DNA of 64,000 nucleotides from an uncultured bacterium (GCA_950022495.1 CATLLJ010000001.1:62001-126000), one strand, 5' to 3'. Shown: positions 7,894 to 16,928, numbered from the stretch's first letter. Notes: a model not told the origin generated them from the sequence alone. Made by a program: numbers and translations.

Positions 7894-9414
7894 TTAATCG
7901 TCGTTATATATTTCTCTAAATTGAAGCCCTATAATGGCACAGTTGTCGTCCAAATTATGACCTTCAATACAAAGCTGGACCGAATAACAACTTCCGTAAA
8001 TTTCTGCTTTTTCTAAAACATCCGTATTAATTGACCATATAGGTGCATCAATATTTTCAGTACTCCAGCAATATTCCAATTTATCTGGAGAATTATTGTC
8101 CGCCCAGATTAAATGATTAAAATGTCTTGAACAAATACATTCCAAATCTTCCGAATAATTACTGTCGTAATCTTTGTATACAGAAAAATTAAATTTGTTA
8201 TCATAAACATCGTCCAGTATAAAGTAAAATTCGTCAATAAGTTTACGGTGATGCACATTTCCCAAAGAAAAGAATGGTGATTTCCACAGAAAATTTATAC
8301 TTTTGCCATCAAATGTCGTCCCGAAATGTTCACGATAAATACGTCCGGAATCATCTGCGGTAAGTATATATGAATCAAAATTGCATGCTGTTGTAATGTT
8401 TTGCGGCAATACTCTTTTATACCAGGCTTTATTAACATAATCATTTATCCATATAGTGTGATAATAATTATCACTAAGGTAAGGAAATAAAAACCAGGTC
8501 TGGCTTTTATTCTGGTAATGAAGAGCAATTGTATTTTTAAGTTTTGACGAATCAAATCTATCAAATTCATCTTTAATTGCCATTGATATTTCACCGCCAA
8601 GACGAATTTGATTTAACTCACCAACCTGTTCTAATGCGTAAATTCCATTACTTAAAAAATACTGCTTATTATCAACATTTATGAGTGAATTGCTTGCAAT
8701 TGTACCCTTATCTGCAAATGGTGTAACTGCAAAATCCGATGGATTTGAACCGCTTAGAAGATATACTTTATCTTTTTTATAAATAGCCAGATATTCTTTG
8801 TAATTCTGCATCCCGATTATATTATTTGTATCGGTATGGAAATCATTTATATAACCTGCATCATTTTCTAATTCAAAGTTATCATAAGTACCAAGTGCCG
8901 AATAATACACGGTTGATTCTTTTGCACACCATAATCTGCCCCGATAAATACAGATGCAGTCAGGGTAAATATTATTTCCTGATTTATCTTTAAATTTACA
9001 ACTTGCAATATCTGAAGTGTTATTATCTTTGATATAAAACATTTCATCAGATTCTGTGGCTACAACAATACCGCGTAAGAAGTTTGCAAATTTAATATTT
9101 GAACCTGTTAAAGTTTTATCCAGCAACGTCAGGGAATTTGAATCCTCGCGGTAGATATAAATTTTGCCGGACGCTGTAACAATTATCAATTTAAAAGAAC
9201 TATCAGACTCCATCTCATGCATACCAATAATAGGTTCTTGTTCGGGTAGTTCCAGAAATAACGTGTTTCCTTTTTGCCTGATAATGCCTCTGTTGTTATA
9301 TATCTCAACATTTTCTGAATCCGTCCAGTATACTGTTTTCGCATTTGTGCCAAGTTCAGTTTTTGTTGATGCTTGATTTATACCGCCTGATAAATCAAAA
9401 TAATTAATATCCAT
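7894..9414 (-). CDS. Tail hub / DNA-stabilisation beta-propeller-like protein
   Basis: This 506-residue protein is almost entirely short beta strands with repeated blade-like units (YLLSGSNPSDFAVTPFADKGTIAS; DNKQYFLSNGIYAL; TWFLFPYLSDNYYHTIWIND). The N-terminus FDLSGGINQAS..TELGTNAK matches the family of P22 gp10-type stabilisation proteins that plug the tail after packaging. The family call rests on pattern. It is between the endolysin and the capsid gene. Confidence 0.6.
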   Translation of the reverse strand: MDINYFDLSGGINQASTKTELGTNAKTVYWTDSENVEIYNNRGIIRQKGNTLFLELPEQEPIIGMHEMESDSSFKLIIVTASGKIYIYREDSNSLTLLDKTLTGSNIKFANFLRGIVVATESDEMFYIKDNNTSDIASCKFKDKSGNNIYPDCICIYRGRLWCAKESTVYYSALGTYDNFELENDAGYINDFHTDTNNIIGMQNYKEYLAIYKKDKVYLLSGSNPSDFAVTPFADKGTIASNSLINVDNKQYFLSNGIYALEQVGELNQIRLGGEISMAIKDEFDRFDSSKLKNTIALHYQNKSQTWFLFPYLSDNYYHTIWINDYVNKAWYKRVLPQNITTACNFDSYILTADDSGRIYREHFGTTFDGKSINFLWKSPFFSLGNVHHRKLIDEFYFILDDVYDNKFNFSVYKDYDSNYSEDLECICSRHFNHLIWADNNSPDKLEYCWSTENIDAPIWSINTDVLEKAEIYGSCYSVQLCIEGHNLDDNCAIIGLQFREIYNDD

Positions 9415-9424
9415 AATACAACCT

Positions 9425-9925
9425 TTAACCTTTCATTCTTTTTTCTTTGTACCATCGAATTTTTGTACGTATAAAACTTCCAACATCTTTTTTCGCAACC
9501 CAGCTGTATGGAGGGAGATGAATAATATCTATTTTTCCAAAACTGGATGTTTTAGGATTTTTCTGTCCGAATTCATAGTGAGTCATAACAGTATCCGGAG
9601 TAATATTAAGTGAATACTTCAAACAAAGTTGTGCACAAAAATCCATACAAGATTCAAATTGAATAGGAGTAATAGGAAAATCTCCAACATAAGACGGCGA
9701 TTTAAATCCAGACATTGCACACATTGATACGCCAATAGAACCTGTATTACCGCCGCCTGTATGTGCTGCATATTTTCCATTATTTACGTTTTCATTATCT
9801 TCAGGTTTATAAATTCCGTTATAAATCTTGCCTTCCCTGTCAATTAAATAATGGTAATATTGTTTTTCAAATTGAGTAGGGTAGTACCTTCCTGCCGTCC
9901 AGTGTAAAATAATTCGTTTAATCAT
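9425..9925 (-). CDS. N-acetylmuramoyl-L-alanine amidase endolysin
   Basis: This 166-residue Amidase_2-fold enzyme cuts the amide bond between muramic acid and the stem peptide. Visible zinc ligands are His in LHWTAG near the N-terminus and His in MTHYEFGQ; a D-x-x-H in the C-terminal IDIIHLPPYSW is the likely third site. I chose the ATG at 9925 because it overlaps the preceding regulator stop as ATGA; the open frame reaches 9955. There is no signal peptide, so it needs a holin. It is a different enzyme class from the prophage 2 endolysin. Confidence 0.88.
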   Translation of the reverse strand: MIKRIILHWTAGRYYPTQFEKQYYHYLIDREGKIYNGIYKPEDNENVNNGKYAAHTGGGNTGSIGVSMCAMSGFKSPSYVGDFPITPIQFESCMDFCAQLCLKYSLNITPDTVMTHYEFGQKNPKTSSFGKIDIIHLPPYSWVAKKDVGSFIRTKIRWYKEKRMKG

Positions 9926-10143
9926 ATAACTACTGACCTTTCTTCTATCTTCCATTTCGGATTAAGTTTCATATAAATAACGACTGCATTTACTCTATTT
10001 CTGGCATTAAGTTTTAACATTATCGTGGTCATGTGCGATTGAACGGTTCGTATAGAAATTTTAAGTTTAGATGCTACTTGCTTATCAGTAAAACCGCATG
10101 CAATTAAAGTCAAAACAGCATGTTCCTTTTTCGATAACTTCAT
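9922..10143 (-). CDS. LuxR-type HTH-only regulator
   Basis: This 73-residue protein is little more than a GerE/LuxR DNA-binding domain: LSKKEHAVLTLIACGFTDKQVASKLKISIRTVQSHMTTIMLKL. I chose the ATG at 10143 because AGAAGGAAG lies four bases upstream; the frame extends 10 codons further without a site. It has no receiver or ligand domain. Its stop overlaps the amidase start (ATGA), so the two are translated together. It may control the late operon or lysis timing. Confidence 0.82.
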   Translation of the reverse strand: MKLSKKEHAVLTLIACGFTDKQVASKLKISIRTVQSHMTTIMLKLNARNRVNAVVIYMKLNPKWKIEERSVVI

Positions 10144-10225
10144 CAAACTTCCTTCTAGCACTAATTTTCTCAACTTTATATTACCTTAAGCCCTTTCTTG
10201 ATTATTTAATAATATTTCCCGATTT

Positions 10226-10264
10226 AATAAAAAAGAAGGGGGCTTGTTTTTCAACAATAGCCCC
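10226..10264 (-). terminator. Intrinsic terminator after the zinc-ribbon gene
   Basis: On the minus strand GGGGCT pairs with AGCCCC across a 14-base loop and is followed by TTCTTTTTTATT. It lies between the zinc-ribbon gene and the LuxR-type gene, so the first gene may be made on its own with readthrough into the rest. Confidence 0.6.
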
Positions 10265-10311
10265 GTGAGTTTACAATTAGGGTAATGAAGGATTAGGGGA
10301 GTTTGAAAGTT

Positions 10312-10665
10312 TTACAGTATGCCAATTTTCAGATTAGAGAAATTTGAATAACACCTTTTCTTAACGCCAAATTCGTTATAATTTAAATAGAAAGAACCTC
10401 CTTTTCGTTTTGAATAATCATAAAATCGTCGTTCATAAATAATCTTTGATTTACACTTATTCCAAAATATTCTTGCAGCTTTATTTATATAACGTATAGA
10501 TGACAAGTTGTTGTTATCATCTATTCTTGTCAATTGAATAACTGTATGCCCGCATACAGGACATTTAGACAAATAATCCAATTCACACATAACAAATTTT
10601 TCCGTAGGAGACAGCACAAAACTTCTGGTTTTACGAAGTCCCCCACAGCAATGAATATATCCCAT
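10312..10665 (-). CDS. Zinc-ribbon phage protein at the head of the late operon
   Basis: This 117-residue protein has cysteines at CCGG near the N-terminus and CPVCGH near residue 35, a split zinc ribbon, followed by a basic C-terminal half. The layout (Cys pair, F-x-L segment, CxxC, hydrophobic Q-L, then a basic tail) is shared with the 131-residue protein at 57378-57773, first gene of the other late operon. A nucleic-acid-binding regulator of late transcription is plausible but unproven. The ribosome site is weak and the leader is long. Confidence 0.68.
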   Translation of the reverse strand: MGYIHCCGGLRKTRSFVLSPTEKFVMCELDYLSKCPVCGHTVIQLTRIDDNNNLSSIRYINKAARIFWNKCKSKIIYERRFYDYSKRKGGSFYLNYNEFGVKKRCYSNFSNLKIGIL

Positions 10666-10991
10666 AAAAATACACTATTCCTCTACCGTGAGAAGCGGCA
10701 AACAACTTTGCTATCAAAAAGTTAATAACCTAACTTTTAGAGGCTTTTATTACCTCCGAGCGTGAGCCTTAACCGTTTACATTCTTAGTATACAGATTTT
10801 TTAGAAAAAATAAAGTCCGCAGTTTTACGTAAGTAAAAATACGGATAGACAAACGGCGAAAAAGTCTCATATTGTCTCTTTCCAGAATTCACTTCTAAAA
10901 ATATACCACCATGCCCCAAAATTTTTTTAGAAAAACTTATGTATGAATGTTACTAACTTGCCAAATTTTATACTGCATTTAAAATAAAATT
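10666..10991. other. Prophage 1 / host junction and leader region
   Basis: This 326-base gap holds the leader of the minus-strand zinc-ribbon gene and the promoter of the plus-strand kinase. Hairpins visible include AAAGTTA/TAACTTT near 10718-10737 and a CCG...TTTTAC/GTAAAA...CGG element near 10817-10846. A minus-strand -10-like TATACT lies near 10787-10792. No tRNA or clear attachment repeat was seen, so the exact prophage edge cannot be placed. Confidence 0.5.
10958..10985 (+). promoter_or_regulatory. Promoter of the sensor kinase, leaderless start
   Basis: TTGCCA at 10958-10963, 16 bases, then TAAAAT at 10980-10985. The ATG follows after exactly six bases, so transcription probably begins at or next to the start codon. 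No ribosome site is present. Confidence 0.6.
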
Positions 10992-12710
10992 ATGGGGAAT
11001 ATATTACTAATATCAGAAGACAATTCTGCTATCGAAAAATATCGTAAATTATTTTCAGGCAAGTTTCACAATTTTAATGCCTGCTGTACCCAAACATCTA
11101 TTTTTGACTTATTAGAAATCGAACCTGTCGATATTATTATCATTGATAACGAAACTCAGGGTTTAGATATTCCATCTATAATCAAAAAAATTAAAACCAG
11201 ATTAGAAAATACCCAGCTTATACTTTTATCTGACGGGTCAGACATAGAAGATGATATTGCCAAATATTTAAGCGGCTTTATTTTAAAGACCTATACAGAC
11301 AATCTTATTGTTTCAACAATTAACACCAATTTAAAAACAAAAGAAAACATTGATAAATTATCAATTCGTAACAAAGATCTTGCAGACAGCTTATATAGAT
11401 TAAATGTTCTTTATAACACCAGTTCTCAATTTTCAGGAACACTTGATACAAAAGAACTTTTAAACTATATGATTGAAGGTCTGGACAAATCTTTGAGTTT
11501 TGATTTAACCTGTACGATTTCTTTTGGCTTTGAAAACGAACCTGTGCTAATAATAAATTCATTATATGACATTTCAGAAGAAATCATGAACGCCCTAAAA
11601 TTGCGTGCAATCTTGAATTATAAATCACTTTTTACTGCAAATGATATTCCTTTTGAAATAGACGACACAAAATTAAAAATAATAAAAAATATAAAAAACC
11701 CAAATAACAAATTCACATTTACAATTTTTCAATATGATAATATGTTTGCCCCGATTGACTTAGGAGATAAATTCTTCGGTTGTATTGAAATTTTCAAAGA
11801 AAAACCATTTACGACAGATGATGCAGCGTACTTTAACACAATAGTAAGACAGGTATCATTACCGCTAAAAAGTGCAGGTTTATATAAAGAAATTATAGAA
11901 AAAAATGAAGAACTTGAAAAGCTTGAAAGAGTAAAATCTGAATTCATTTCAATAGTTTCCCATGAATTAAGAACTCCGTTAACTCCTATAAAAAATGCCC
12001 TTTCAATACTATCAAGCGGACGCTGTGGAACTCTTGGAGACAATGCCGTAAAATTTGTTGATATGGCAAAAAGAAACGTTGAAAATTTAACAAGCATTAT
12101 AAATGATATTCTTGATATCAACAAAATTGAAGCCGGGAAAATGGATTTCAATTATAAAATAATGAATATTCATTCCGTAATCGAAAATGTTAAAACAAAC
12201 TTTGACTGCGTTGCAAAGGAACACGAAATCACATTTACTACAGACGAACAGGAAGCCTTGCCTGATATATATGCAGATTCTCAAAGATTAGGTCAGGTAC
12301 TGACAAATCTTGTTTCAAATGCTATCAAGTTTACCCCTAAAGGCAAGAGTATCACGATTAAATCTGAATTAAGAAATTCTAATGATATAGTAACGAATTC
12401 ACATTTTGAAAATGAAATCAAACAACTCAACGGTGATTATATAGTAGTCAGTGTCATAGATGAAGGTATTGGTATCAAATCAGAAAATCTTTTAAAAGCA
12501 TTTGACAAATTTACACAGATTGAAAATTCTCTATCCAGAAAAGTTGGCGGAACAGGGCTGGGACTGCCGATTGCCAAACAACTGATAAAAGCTCATAAAG
12601 GAACAATCTGGTGTGATAGTGAAGAAGAAAAAGGTTCAAGTTTCCACTTTGCACTCCCTGTCGAAACAGAAAAGGCTGAAACAAAAACAATACAAAAAGA
12701 ACTTTTGTAA
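10992..12710 (+). CDS. Sensor histidine kinase with N-terminal receiver-like domain
   Basis: This 572-residue protein is probably cytoplasmic, with no membrane span. Residues 1-110 look like a receiver fold (LLISEDN; IIIIDNETQG). Residues about 135-295 look like a GAF domain. HisKA carries the phosphoacceptor His near 322 in SHELRTPLTP. The ATPase domain (about 420-560) shows the N box LVSNAIKFTPKG, DEGIGI and GGTGLGLPIAKQL. It would phosphorylate a partner regulator; the nearest is the REC protein at 14653. The signal is unknown. Confidence 0.9.
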   Translation: MGNILLISEDNSAIEKYRKLFSGKFHNFNACCTQTSIFDLLEIEPVDIIIIDNETQGLDIPSIIKKIKTRLENTQLILLSDGSDIEDDIAKYLSGFILKTYTDNLIVSTINTNLKTKENIDKLSIRNKDLADSLYRLNVLYNTSSQFSGTLDTKELLNYMIEGLDKSLSFDLTCTISFGFENEPVLIINSLYDISEEIMNALKLRAILNYKSLFTANDIPFEIDDTKLKIIKNIKNPNNKFTFTIFQYDNMFAPIDLGDKFFGCIEIFKEKPFTTDDAAYFNTIVRQVSLPLKSAGLYKEIIEKNEELEKLERVKSEFISIVSHELRTPLTPIKNALSILSSGRCGTLGDNAVKFVDMAKRNVENLTSIINDILDINKIEAGKMDFNYKIMNIHSVIENVKTNFDCVAKEHEITFTTDEQEALPDIYADSQRLGQVLTNLVSNAIKFTPKGKSITIKSELRNSNDIVTNSHFENEIKQLNGDYIVVSVIDEGIGIKSENLLKAFDKFTQIENSLSRKVGGTGLGLPIAKQLIKAHKGTIWCDSEEEKGSSFHFALPVETEKAETKTIQKELL

Positions 12711-12722
12711 TATAATAAACTT

Positions 12723-13868
12723 ATGGATACTAAGAAGAGAAAAATAAGCATCATTGGTTCTACTGGTTCTATTGGAACTCAGGCACTTGAAGTTATTGAA
12801 AAACTTCAGGATAAATTTGAAATCATAGCTCTAGCAGGCGGAAATAATGTTGAATTATTAAAACAGCAAGTTTTAAAATTCAAACCAAAATATGTATCAG
12901 TCGGCAGAGATAAAAATACTCAAAATATTCAGATAGAAGGAACAAAAACACTATATGGAAATGAAGGTTTAGAAGAAATATGTTCCAACAAAGAAAATGA
13001 CATAATTCTTGTCGCTGTCTCCGGAAAAGTTGGGTTAAAACCTACACTAAAAGCTATTGAAAACGGCATAGATATCGCTCTTGCAAATAAAGAAACCCTT
13101 GTTATGGCAGGCGATATTGTAATGAAAAAAGCAAAAGAACATGGTGTTAATATCATTCCTGTTGATAGTGAGCATTGTGCAATTCATCAGTGTATAAAAA
13201 ACATTTCCCAAGTTGAAAAACTGATAATTACAGCAAGCGGTGGTCCATTTTTGCACAAATCAGTCGAGGATATGAAAAATGCAACAGTAGAACAAGCTCT
13301 TGCACACCCGAGATGGAATATGGGTCAAAAAATTACTGTTGACTCCGCAACCCTGATGAATAAGGGCTTGGAAATAATTGAAGCACATCATCTGTTTAAT
13401 ATGCCTTATGACAAAATTGATGTTGTAGTACATCCGCAAAGTATTGTTCACTCTGCAATTGAATATAAAGACGGCAGTGTAATTGCACAAATTGGTCTGC
13501 CAAGTATGCATATCCCTATCCAATACGCAATCACATATCCTGAAAGATTTGAAGGAATTAAATCAAAAAGTTTCAGTTTTTCAGAAATCGCAAGACTTGA
13601 TTTTGAAAAACCGGATTATAAAAAATTCCCGTCACTTAATCTTGCATATTCAGCAGGCAAAACCGGCGGCAGTGCAACTGTTTGCCTAAACGCAGCAAAT
13701 GAAGAGGCAGTTTTTGCATTTTTACAAAATAAAATCAAACTTTTTGATATATATACAATAACCGAAAAAATGATGGCAACGCATAACGTAATTAAAAATC
13801 CTGATATTGATGAAATATTTGAAATAGATAACGAAATTCGTATAAAAACAAAAGAATTAATAAATTAA
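12723..13868 (+). CDS. dxr: 1-deoxy-D-xylulose-5-phosphate reductoisomerase
   Basis: This 381-residue enzyme converts DXP to 2-C-methyl-D-erythritol 4-phosphate with NADPH, the committed step of the MEP isoprenoid pathway. It has the nucleotide-binding GSTGSIGTQALEVI, then ALANKETLVMAG, the metal-site PVDSEHCAI, ASGGPF, HPRWNMGQKITVDSATLMNKGLE and VVHPQSIVHS, plus LNAANEEAV in the C-terminal domain. Length is normal. TATAAT lies exactly six bases before the ATG, so it probably also has its own leaderless promoter besides readthrough from the kinase. Confidence 0.97.
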   Translation: MDTKKRKISIIGSTGSIGTQALEVIEKLQDKFEIIALAGGNNVELLKQQVLKFKPKYVSVGRDKNTQNIQIEGTKTLYGNEGLEEICSNKENDIILVAVSGKVGLKPTLKAIENGIDIALANKETLVMAGDIVMKKAKEHGVNIIPVDSEHCAIHQCIKNISQVEKLIITASGGPFLHKSVEDMKNATVEQALAHPRWNMGQKITVDSATLMNKGLEIIEAHHLFNMPYDKIDVVVHPQSIVHSAIEYKDGSVIAQIGLPSMHIPIQYAITYPERFEGIKSKSFSFSEIARLDFEKPDYKKFPSLNLAYSAGKTGGSATVCLNAANEEAVFAFLQNKIKLFDIYTITEKMMATHNVIKNPDIDEIFEIDNEIRIKTKELIN

Positions 13869-13906
13869 AATATTGTTAATTATGCCGGTAAAATTAAAAA
13901 ATTTGG

Positions 13907-13912
13907 TATAAT
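13907..13912 (+). promoter_or_regulatory. Extended -10 promoter, leaderless start
   Basis: TGG-TATAAT is an extended -10 element ending six bases before the kinase ATG at 13919. No ribosome site is seen, so the message is probably leaderless. Confidence 0.55.
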
Positions 13913-13918
13913 AATTAT

Positions 13919-14665
13919 ATGAATGAAAATGAACAAAAATACGAAGATTTTATTTCTACTGTCAGCCATGAATTGAGAACACCTTTAACCTCAATCAGAG
14001 GTTTCTCTCAAACAATGCTTGCATCCTGGGACAAACTGGACGAAGACAGTAAAAAAAGATTTATAAAAATCATCGAAGAACAATCAAACAGATTGATTAA
14101 TCTGGTTGAAAATATGCTTACGGTGACAAAATTACAATCTGCAAATAACCATTTAATATTCAATGAACTAAATATAAAAGCTCCAATCGAACAAACCATT
14201 GCACTTGTTAAAAACCAGTATCCTGATCATAATTTTGAACTAAATTATAAAAATAATCTTCCAAATATATTTGTAGACAAAGATAAATTTCAACAAATTC
14301 TGACAAATTTAATAGAAAATAGTGCAAAATATTCCCCTGAAAATTCTACAACAACAATAACTGCATCATCAGAAAACAATAATGTTGTAATAAAAATTTC
14401 AAATACAGGTATTGGAATTGATAAAAAAGATTATGATAAAATTTTCACAAAATTCGCAAGATTAGATAATCCTCTAACCCGAAAAGCACAAGGCAGCGGC
14501 TTAGGATTGTACATAACTAAAAATCTTGTTGAAAAATTAGGCGGTGAAATTTCTGTAAAATCAGAACTTCTTGAAAATTCGCAAAATTTAAGCAAAATAA
14601 CATTCAAACTACTCATGCCTGTAAAAAGCATAGAAGAACAAGCGAGGATGAAATGCAATCAGTAA
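13919..14665 (+). CDS. Sensorless histidine kinase
   Basis: This 248-residue kinase has only HisKA and ATPase domains. The His is near residue 16 in SHELRTPLTSIRGF; the ATPase shows NLIENSAKYSPEN, NTGIGI and GSGLGLYITKNL. With no sensor or membrane domain it must take its signal from a partner. Its end overlaps the next gene by 13 bases, and that gene encodes a two-receiver protein, so the pair is very likely a signalling unit. Confidence 0.9.
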   Translation: MNENEQKYEDFISTVSHELRTPLTSIRGFSQTMLASWDKLDEDSKKRFIKIIEEQSNRLINLVENMLTVTKLQSANNHLIFNELNIKAPIEQTIALVKNQYPDHNFELNYKNNLPNIFVDKDKFQQILTNLIENSAKYSPENSTTTITASSENNNVVIKISNTGIGIDKKDYDKIFTKFARLDNPLTRKAQGSGLGLYITKNLVEKLGGEISVKSELLENSQNLSKITFKLLMPVKSIEEQARMKCNQ

Positions 14666-15954
14666 CATTAATTATCGACAAACGTCTGGAATTATCTACA
14701 AAATACAAAAAATTATTAGAATCAAATTCTAATAATGTAATCGTATCAAAAGATTTAATAACCGCGTTAAAAATAATTCAGGATAAAGAACCTGATTTGA
14801 TAATTATTTCTGACAGTTTTGACAATGATTTGTGCGATTTTTGCAAACAGGTCAGAGCACTGACATACAATATGCGTCCGGTTATTGTTGCAATGTCAAA
14901 GTCCGCAGATTTTAACGACAGAATAAAAGTTCTGAATAGCGGAGCCGATGACTTTTTATCTGAACCCGTAAATTCAGAAGAATTCAAAGTTAGGATGAGT
15001 GCACATCTACGAAGAGAATTTGAATCCAATTTAGATTCAAAACAATTTTTACCAAATAAAAACTACACACTTAGAGCAATAAAAAGAAAACTTTCAGAAA
15101 ATAGCGAATGGGCAATGCTATACATTAGCATTGAAAACTTTGATAGTTACAAACAGGCTTATACAGAACTTGCATCTGATAAACTTCTACAAACTTATGG
15201 GGCAATAATCCAATCCTCACTTGATGAACATGATTATGCCGGCAAACTTGATGAAAATGTGTTTCTAGTTATTATCGACCCGATAAAAGCTGAACGACTT
15301 GCAAACTTTTTAACTTTTGTTTTCGACTCTGTATCAAATAAATTTTACGCGGAACACGATTTAGATCGCGGTTACATGATTTTGCAAGGGGATGAGTTTG
15401 CAGGCAGAAGATGCAATTTCGTACATTCAACAATCGGCGTGATTACCAATGAAACAGGTAAACATAACGATATAAACGGAATAATAAACACTCTAATGCA
15501 AATACATAAAATGGCTGATTGTCCGAACAGGTCAAATTACCTGATTGAACGCCAGAAAATTTCCGGAGAAAACAGCATTCAAAATTGCGAAACAAATAAT
15601 AAAATTCTTATTTATGAAACAGATGAAGCATTAGGAATTTTATTAAATACAATTTTAAACCTGCAGGGCTATAACACAGAAATCGCTAATGAATACAACA
15701 TTGACAGATTAGAAGAACAGCCTGCCGTTATAATAATAGATGCAGGGGACCTTGAAAAAAGAAATGGTCTAAATCTTTGTTGTGCAATAAAACAGAAGGA
15801 AGAACTTAAAAATTCCAAAATTATAGTTACATCAATTATCCATGACAAAGAACTGGTTTTAAACACAGGGGCGGATTTATACCTTCCAAAACCATACGAA
15901 ATTCCCCAATTAATCAAATGGGTAGATAGTTTTATAAAAGAATTTAATGACTAA
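14653..15954 (+). CDS. REC - degenerate GGDEF - REC response regulator
   Basis: This is a 433-residue protein. Residues 1-115 are a receiver (LIIDKR; DLIIISDSF; GADDFLSEPVN). Residues about 135-300 resemble a GGDEF domain (AMLYISIENFDSYK), but the signature position reads GKLDENVF, so diguanylate cyclase activity is unlikely. Residues 320-430 are a second receiver (ILIYETDEA; VIIIDAGD; TGADLYLPKPYE). It has no DNA-binding output, so it probably acts through protein contacts. It overlaps the upstream kinase gene. Confidence 0.82.
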   Translation: MQSVTLIIDKRLELSTKYKKLLESNSNNVIVSKDLITALKIIQDKEPDLIIISDSFDNDLCDFCKQVRALTYNMRPVIVAMSKSADFNDRIKVLNSGADDFLSEPVNSEEFKVRMSAHLRREFESNLDSKQFLPNKNYTLRAIKRKLSENSEWAMLYISIENFDSYKQAYTELASDKLLQTYGAIIQSSLDEHDYAGKLDENVFLVIIDPIKAERLANFLTFVFDSVSNKFYAEHDLDRGYMILQGDEFAGRRCNFVHSTIGVITNETGKHNDINGIINTLMQIHKMADCPNRSNYLIERQKISGENSIQNCETNNKILIYETDEALGILLNTILNLQGYNTEIANEYNIDRLEEQPAVIIIDAGDLEKRNGLNLCCAIKQKEELKNSKIIVTSIIHDKELVLNTGADLYLPKPYEIPQLIKWVDSFIKEFND

Positions 15955-16139
15955 CCTAAAATTTCTTCTAAAATTTCAGCATTACGAGGAGCATCTTTTA
16001 ACTGCTGTTTAGAAGCACGTCTCATGTAATTTCTAAGAGCCTCTCTAATTAACTCACTTCTTGAACAAGATTCAGAATCTGCCAACCCGTCAACCTTATT
16101 TAAAAATTCATCAGGCATGGTTATTAAAATTTTAGCCAT
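15951..16139 (-). CDS. Ribbon-helix-helix transcription factor
   Basis: This 62-residue CopG/Arc-type protein has the strand AKILITMPDEFLNKVDGLA, then SCSRSELIREALRNYM, the classic RHH dimer DNA-binding layout. No toxin gene is adjacent, so it is more likely a stand-alone regulator than an antitoxin. Its last bases overlap the end of the convergent receiver gene. The start has a ribosome site (GAAAGGA). Confidence 0.85.
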   Translation of the reverse strand: MAKILITMPDEFLNKVDGLADSESCSRSELIREALRNYMRRASKQQLKDAPRNAEILEEILG

Positions 16140-16286
16140 AAACTAATCCTTTCTTTCACAGAAGCATAACACATTAAACAAGTTTTATCAAGTAAAATAT
16201 AACCAAATTACCACCTCCTACAGTCCATTGTAAAAAACACTTAAATAATTAAGATTAATTTGATAACCAGAAAGGAGATTATATAA

Positions 16287-16844
16287 ATGGAAGAAAATCA
16301 ACACAACACTGAAGAAAGAATTCATGTTGAGAACGGAAATTATTCAACCTGCAAGAGACACCCGTTTCTAAAATGTCTTTTATGTGCATTACTAACTTTT
16401 TTAGCAGCATTTTGTGCATTCTACACAGTAATGGATTGGCACATGAAATCACTTTTTCCGCCTGAAGTCAGACCATTCGGACCTCGATTTGAAAGAGCAT
16501 TCCAAAAAGATATGTCGAGAATGAACAGAAGGTTAAAAGATGACGAAAGATTTGCCAGAGAAGCTGCGAATGTTATTCACTTAGAACAAACAAAAGATTA
16601 TTACAAAATCTTGATTGACTTAAGAGCGTTTGATAATAATGCTAATAATGTTCAAGTAACATCAAATGGAAACATTTTAACAATTCATGGCCGTTCAATC
16701 AAAAAATCAAAACACAATGAACAAATTTCTGAATTCCAACAGAATTATATGTTCGGTGAAAATGTAAAATTAAAAGACCTGACAAAAGAAACCGAAGGTC
16801 ATTATTACGTGGTTACAATTCCAATCGGCGATAGTGAAGAATAG
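16287..16844 (+). CDS. Membrane-anchored Hsp20-like protein
   Basis: This is a 185-residue protein. A short N-terminal cytoplasmic part (about 1-28) precedes a membrane span at about 29-50 (CLLCALLTFLAAFCAFYTVM). The C-terminal half (about 95-183) looks like an alpha-crystallin/Hsp20 fold: YYKILIDLRAFD, VQVTSNGNILTIHGRS and a final strand YYVVTIPI. A chaperone-like role at the membrane is inferred. AAAGGAG precedes the ATG, and a terminator follows at 16865-16892. Confidence 0.65.
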   Translation: MEENQHNTEERIHVENGNYSTCKRHPFLKCLLCALLTFLAAFCAFYTVMDWHMKSLFPPEVRPFGPRFERAFQKDMSRMNRRLKDDERFAREAANVIHLEQTKDYYKILIDLRAFDNNANNVQVTSNGNILTIHGRSIKKSKHNEQISEFQQNYMFGENVKLKDLTKETEGHYYVVTIPIGDSEE

Positions 16845-16864
16845 TAACAATAATAATATAATAG

Positions 16865-16892
16865 AAACCCTTTCCGTCAGGAAGGGTTTTCT
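16865..16892 (+). terminator. Intrinsic terminator
   Basis: AAACCCTT-TCC / GGA-AGGGTTT hairpin with a GTCA loop followed by T-rich sequence, ending the Hsp20-like transcript before ruvC. Confidence 0.8.
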
Positions 16893-16916
16893 ATTAACAA
16901 CTTGAAAATTTTCTGC

Positions 16917-16922
16917 TACAAT
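16917..16922 (+). promoter_or_regulatory. Extended -10 promoter of ruvC, leaderless start
   Basis: TGC-TACAAT ends six bases before the ruvC ATG. There is no ribosome site in the gap, as for the kinase genes upstream. Confidence 0.5.
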
Positions 16923-16928
16923 TAACAC

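Noticed and set aside
10666..10991. Riboswitch in the leader of the zinc-ribbon gene
   Set aside because: Several hairpins are visible but I could not match the conserved core of any known riboswitch class.
11729..12151. Minus-strand ORF in the sensor kinase gene
   Set aside because: It is a shadow of a recognisable kinase frame with no independent signals.
15951..16139. Antitoxin of a toxin-antitoxin pair
   Set aside because: The ribbon-helix-helix protein has no adjacent toxin-like gene, so it is listed only as a regulator.
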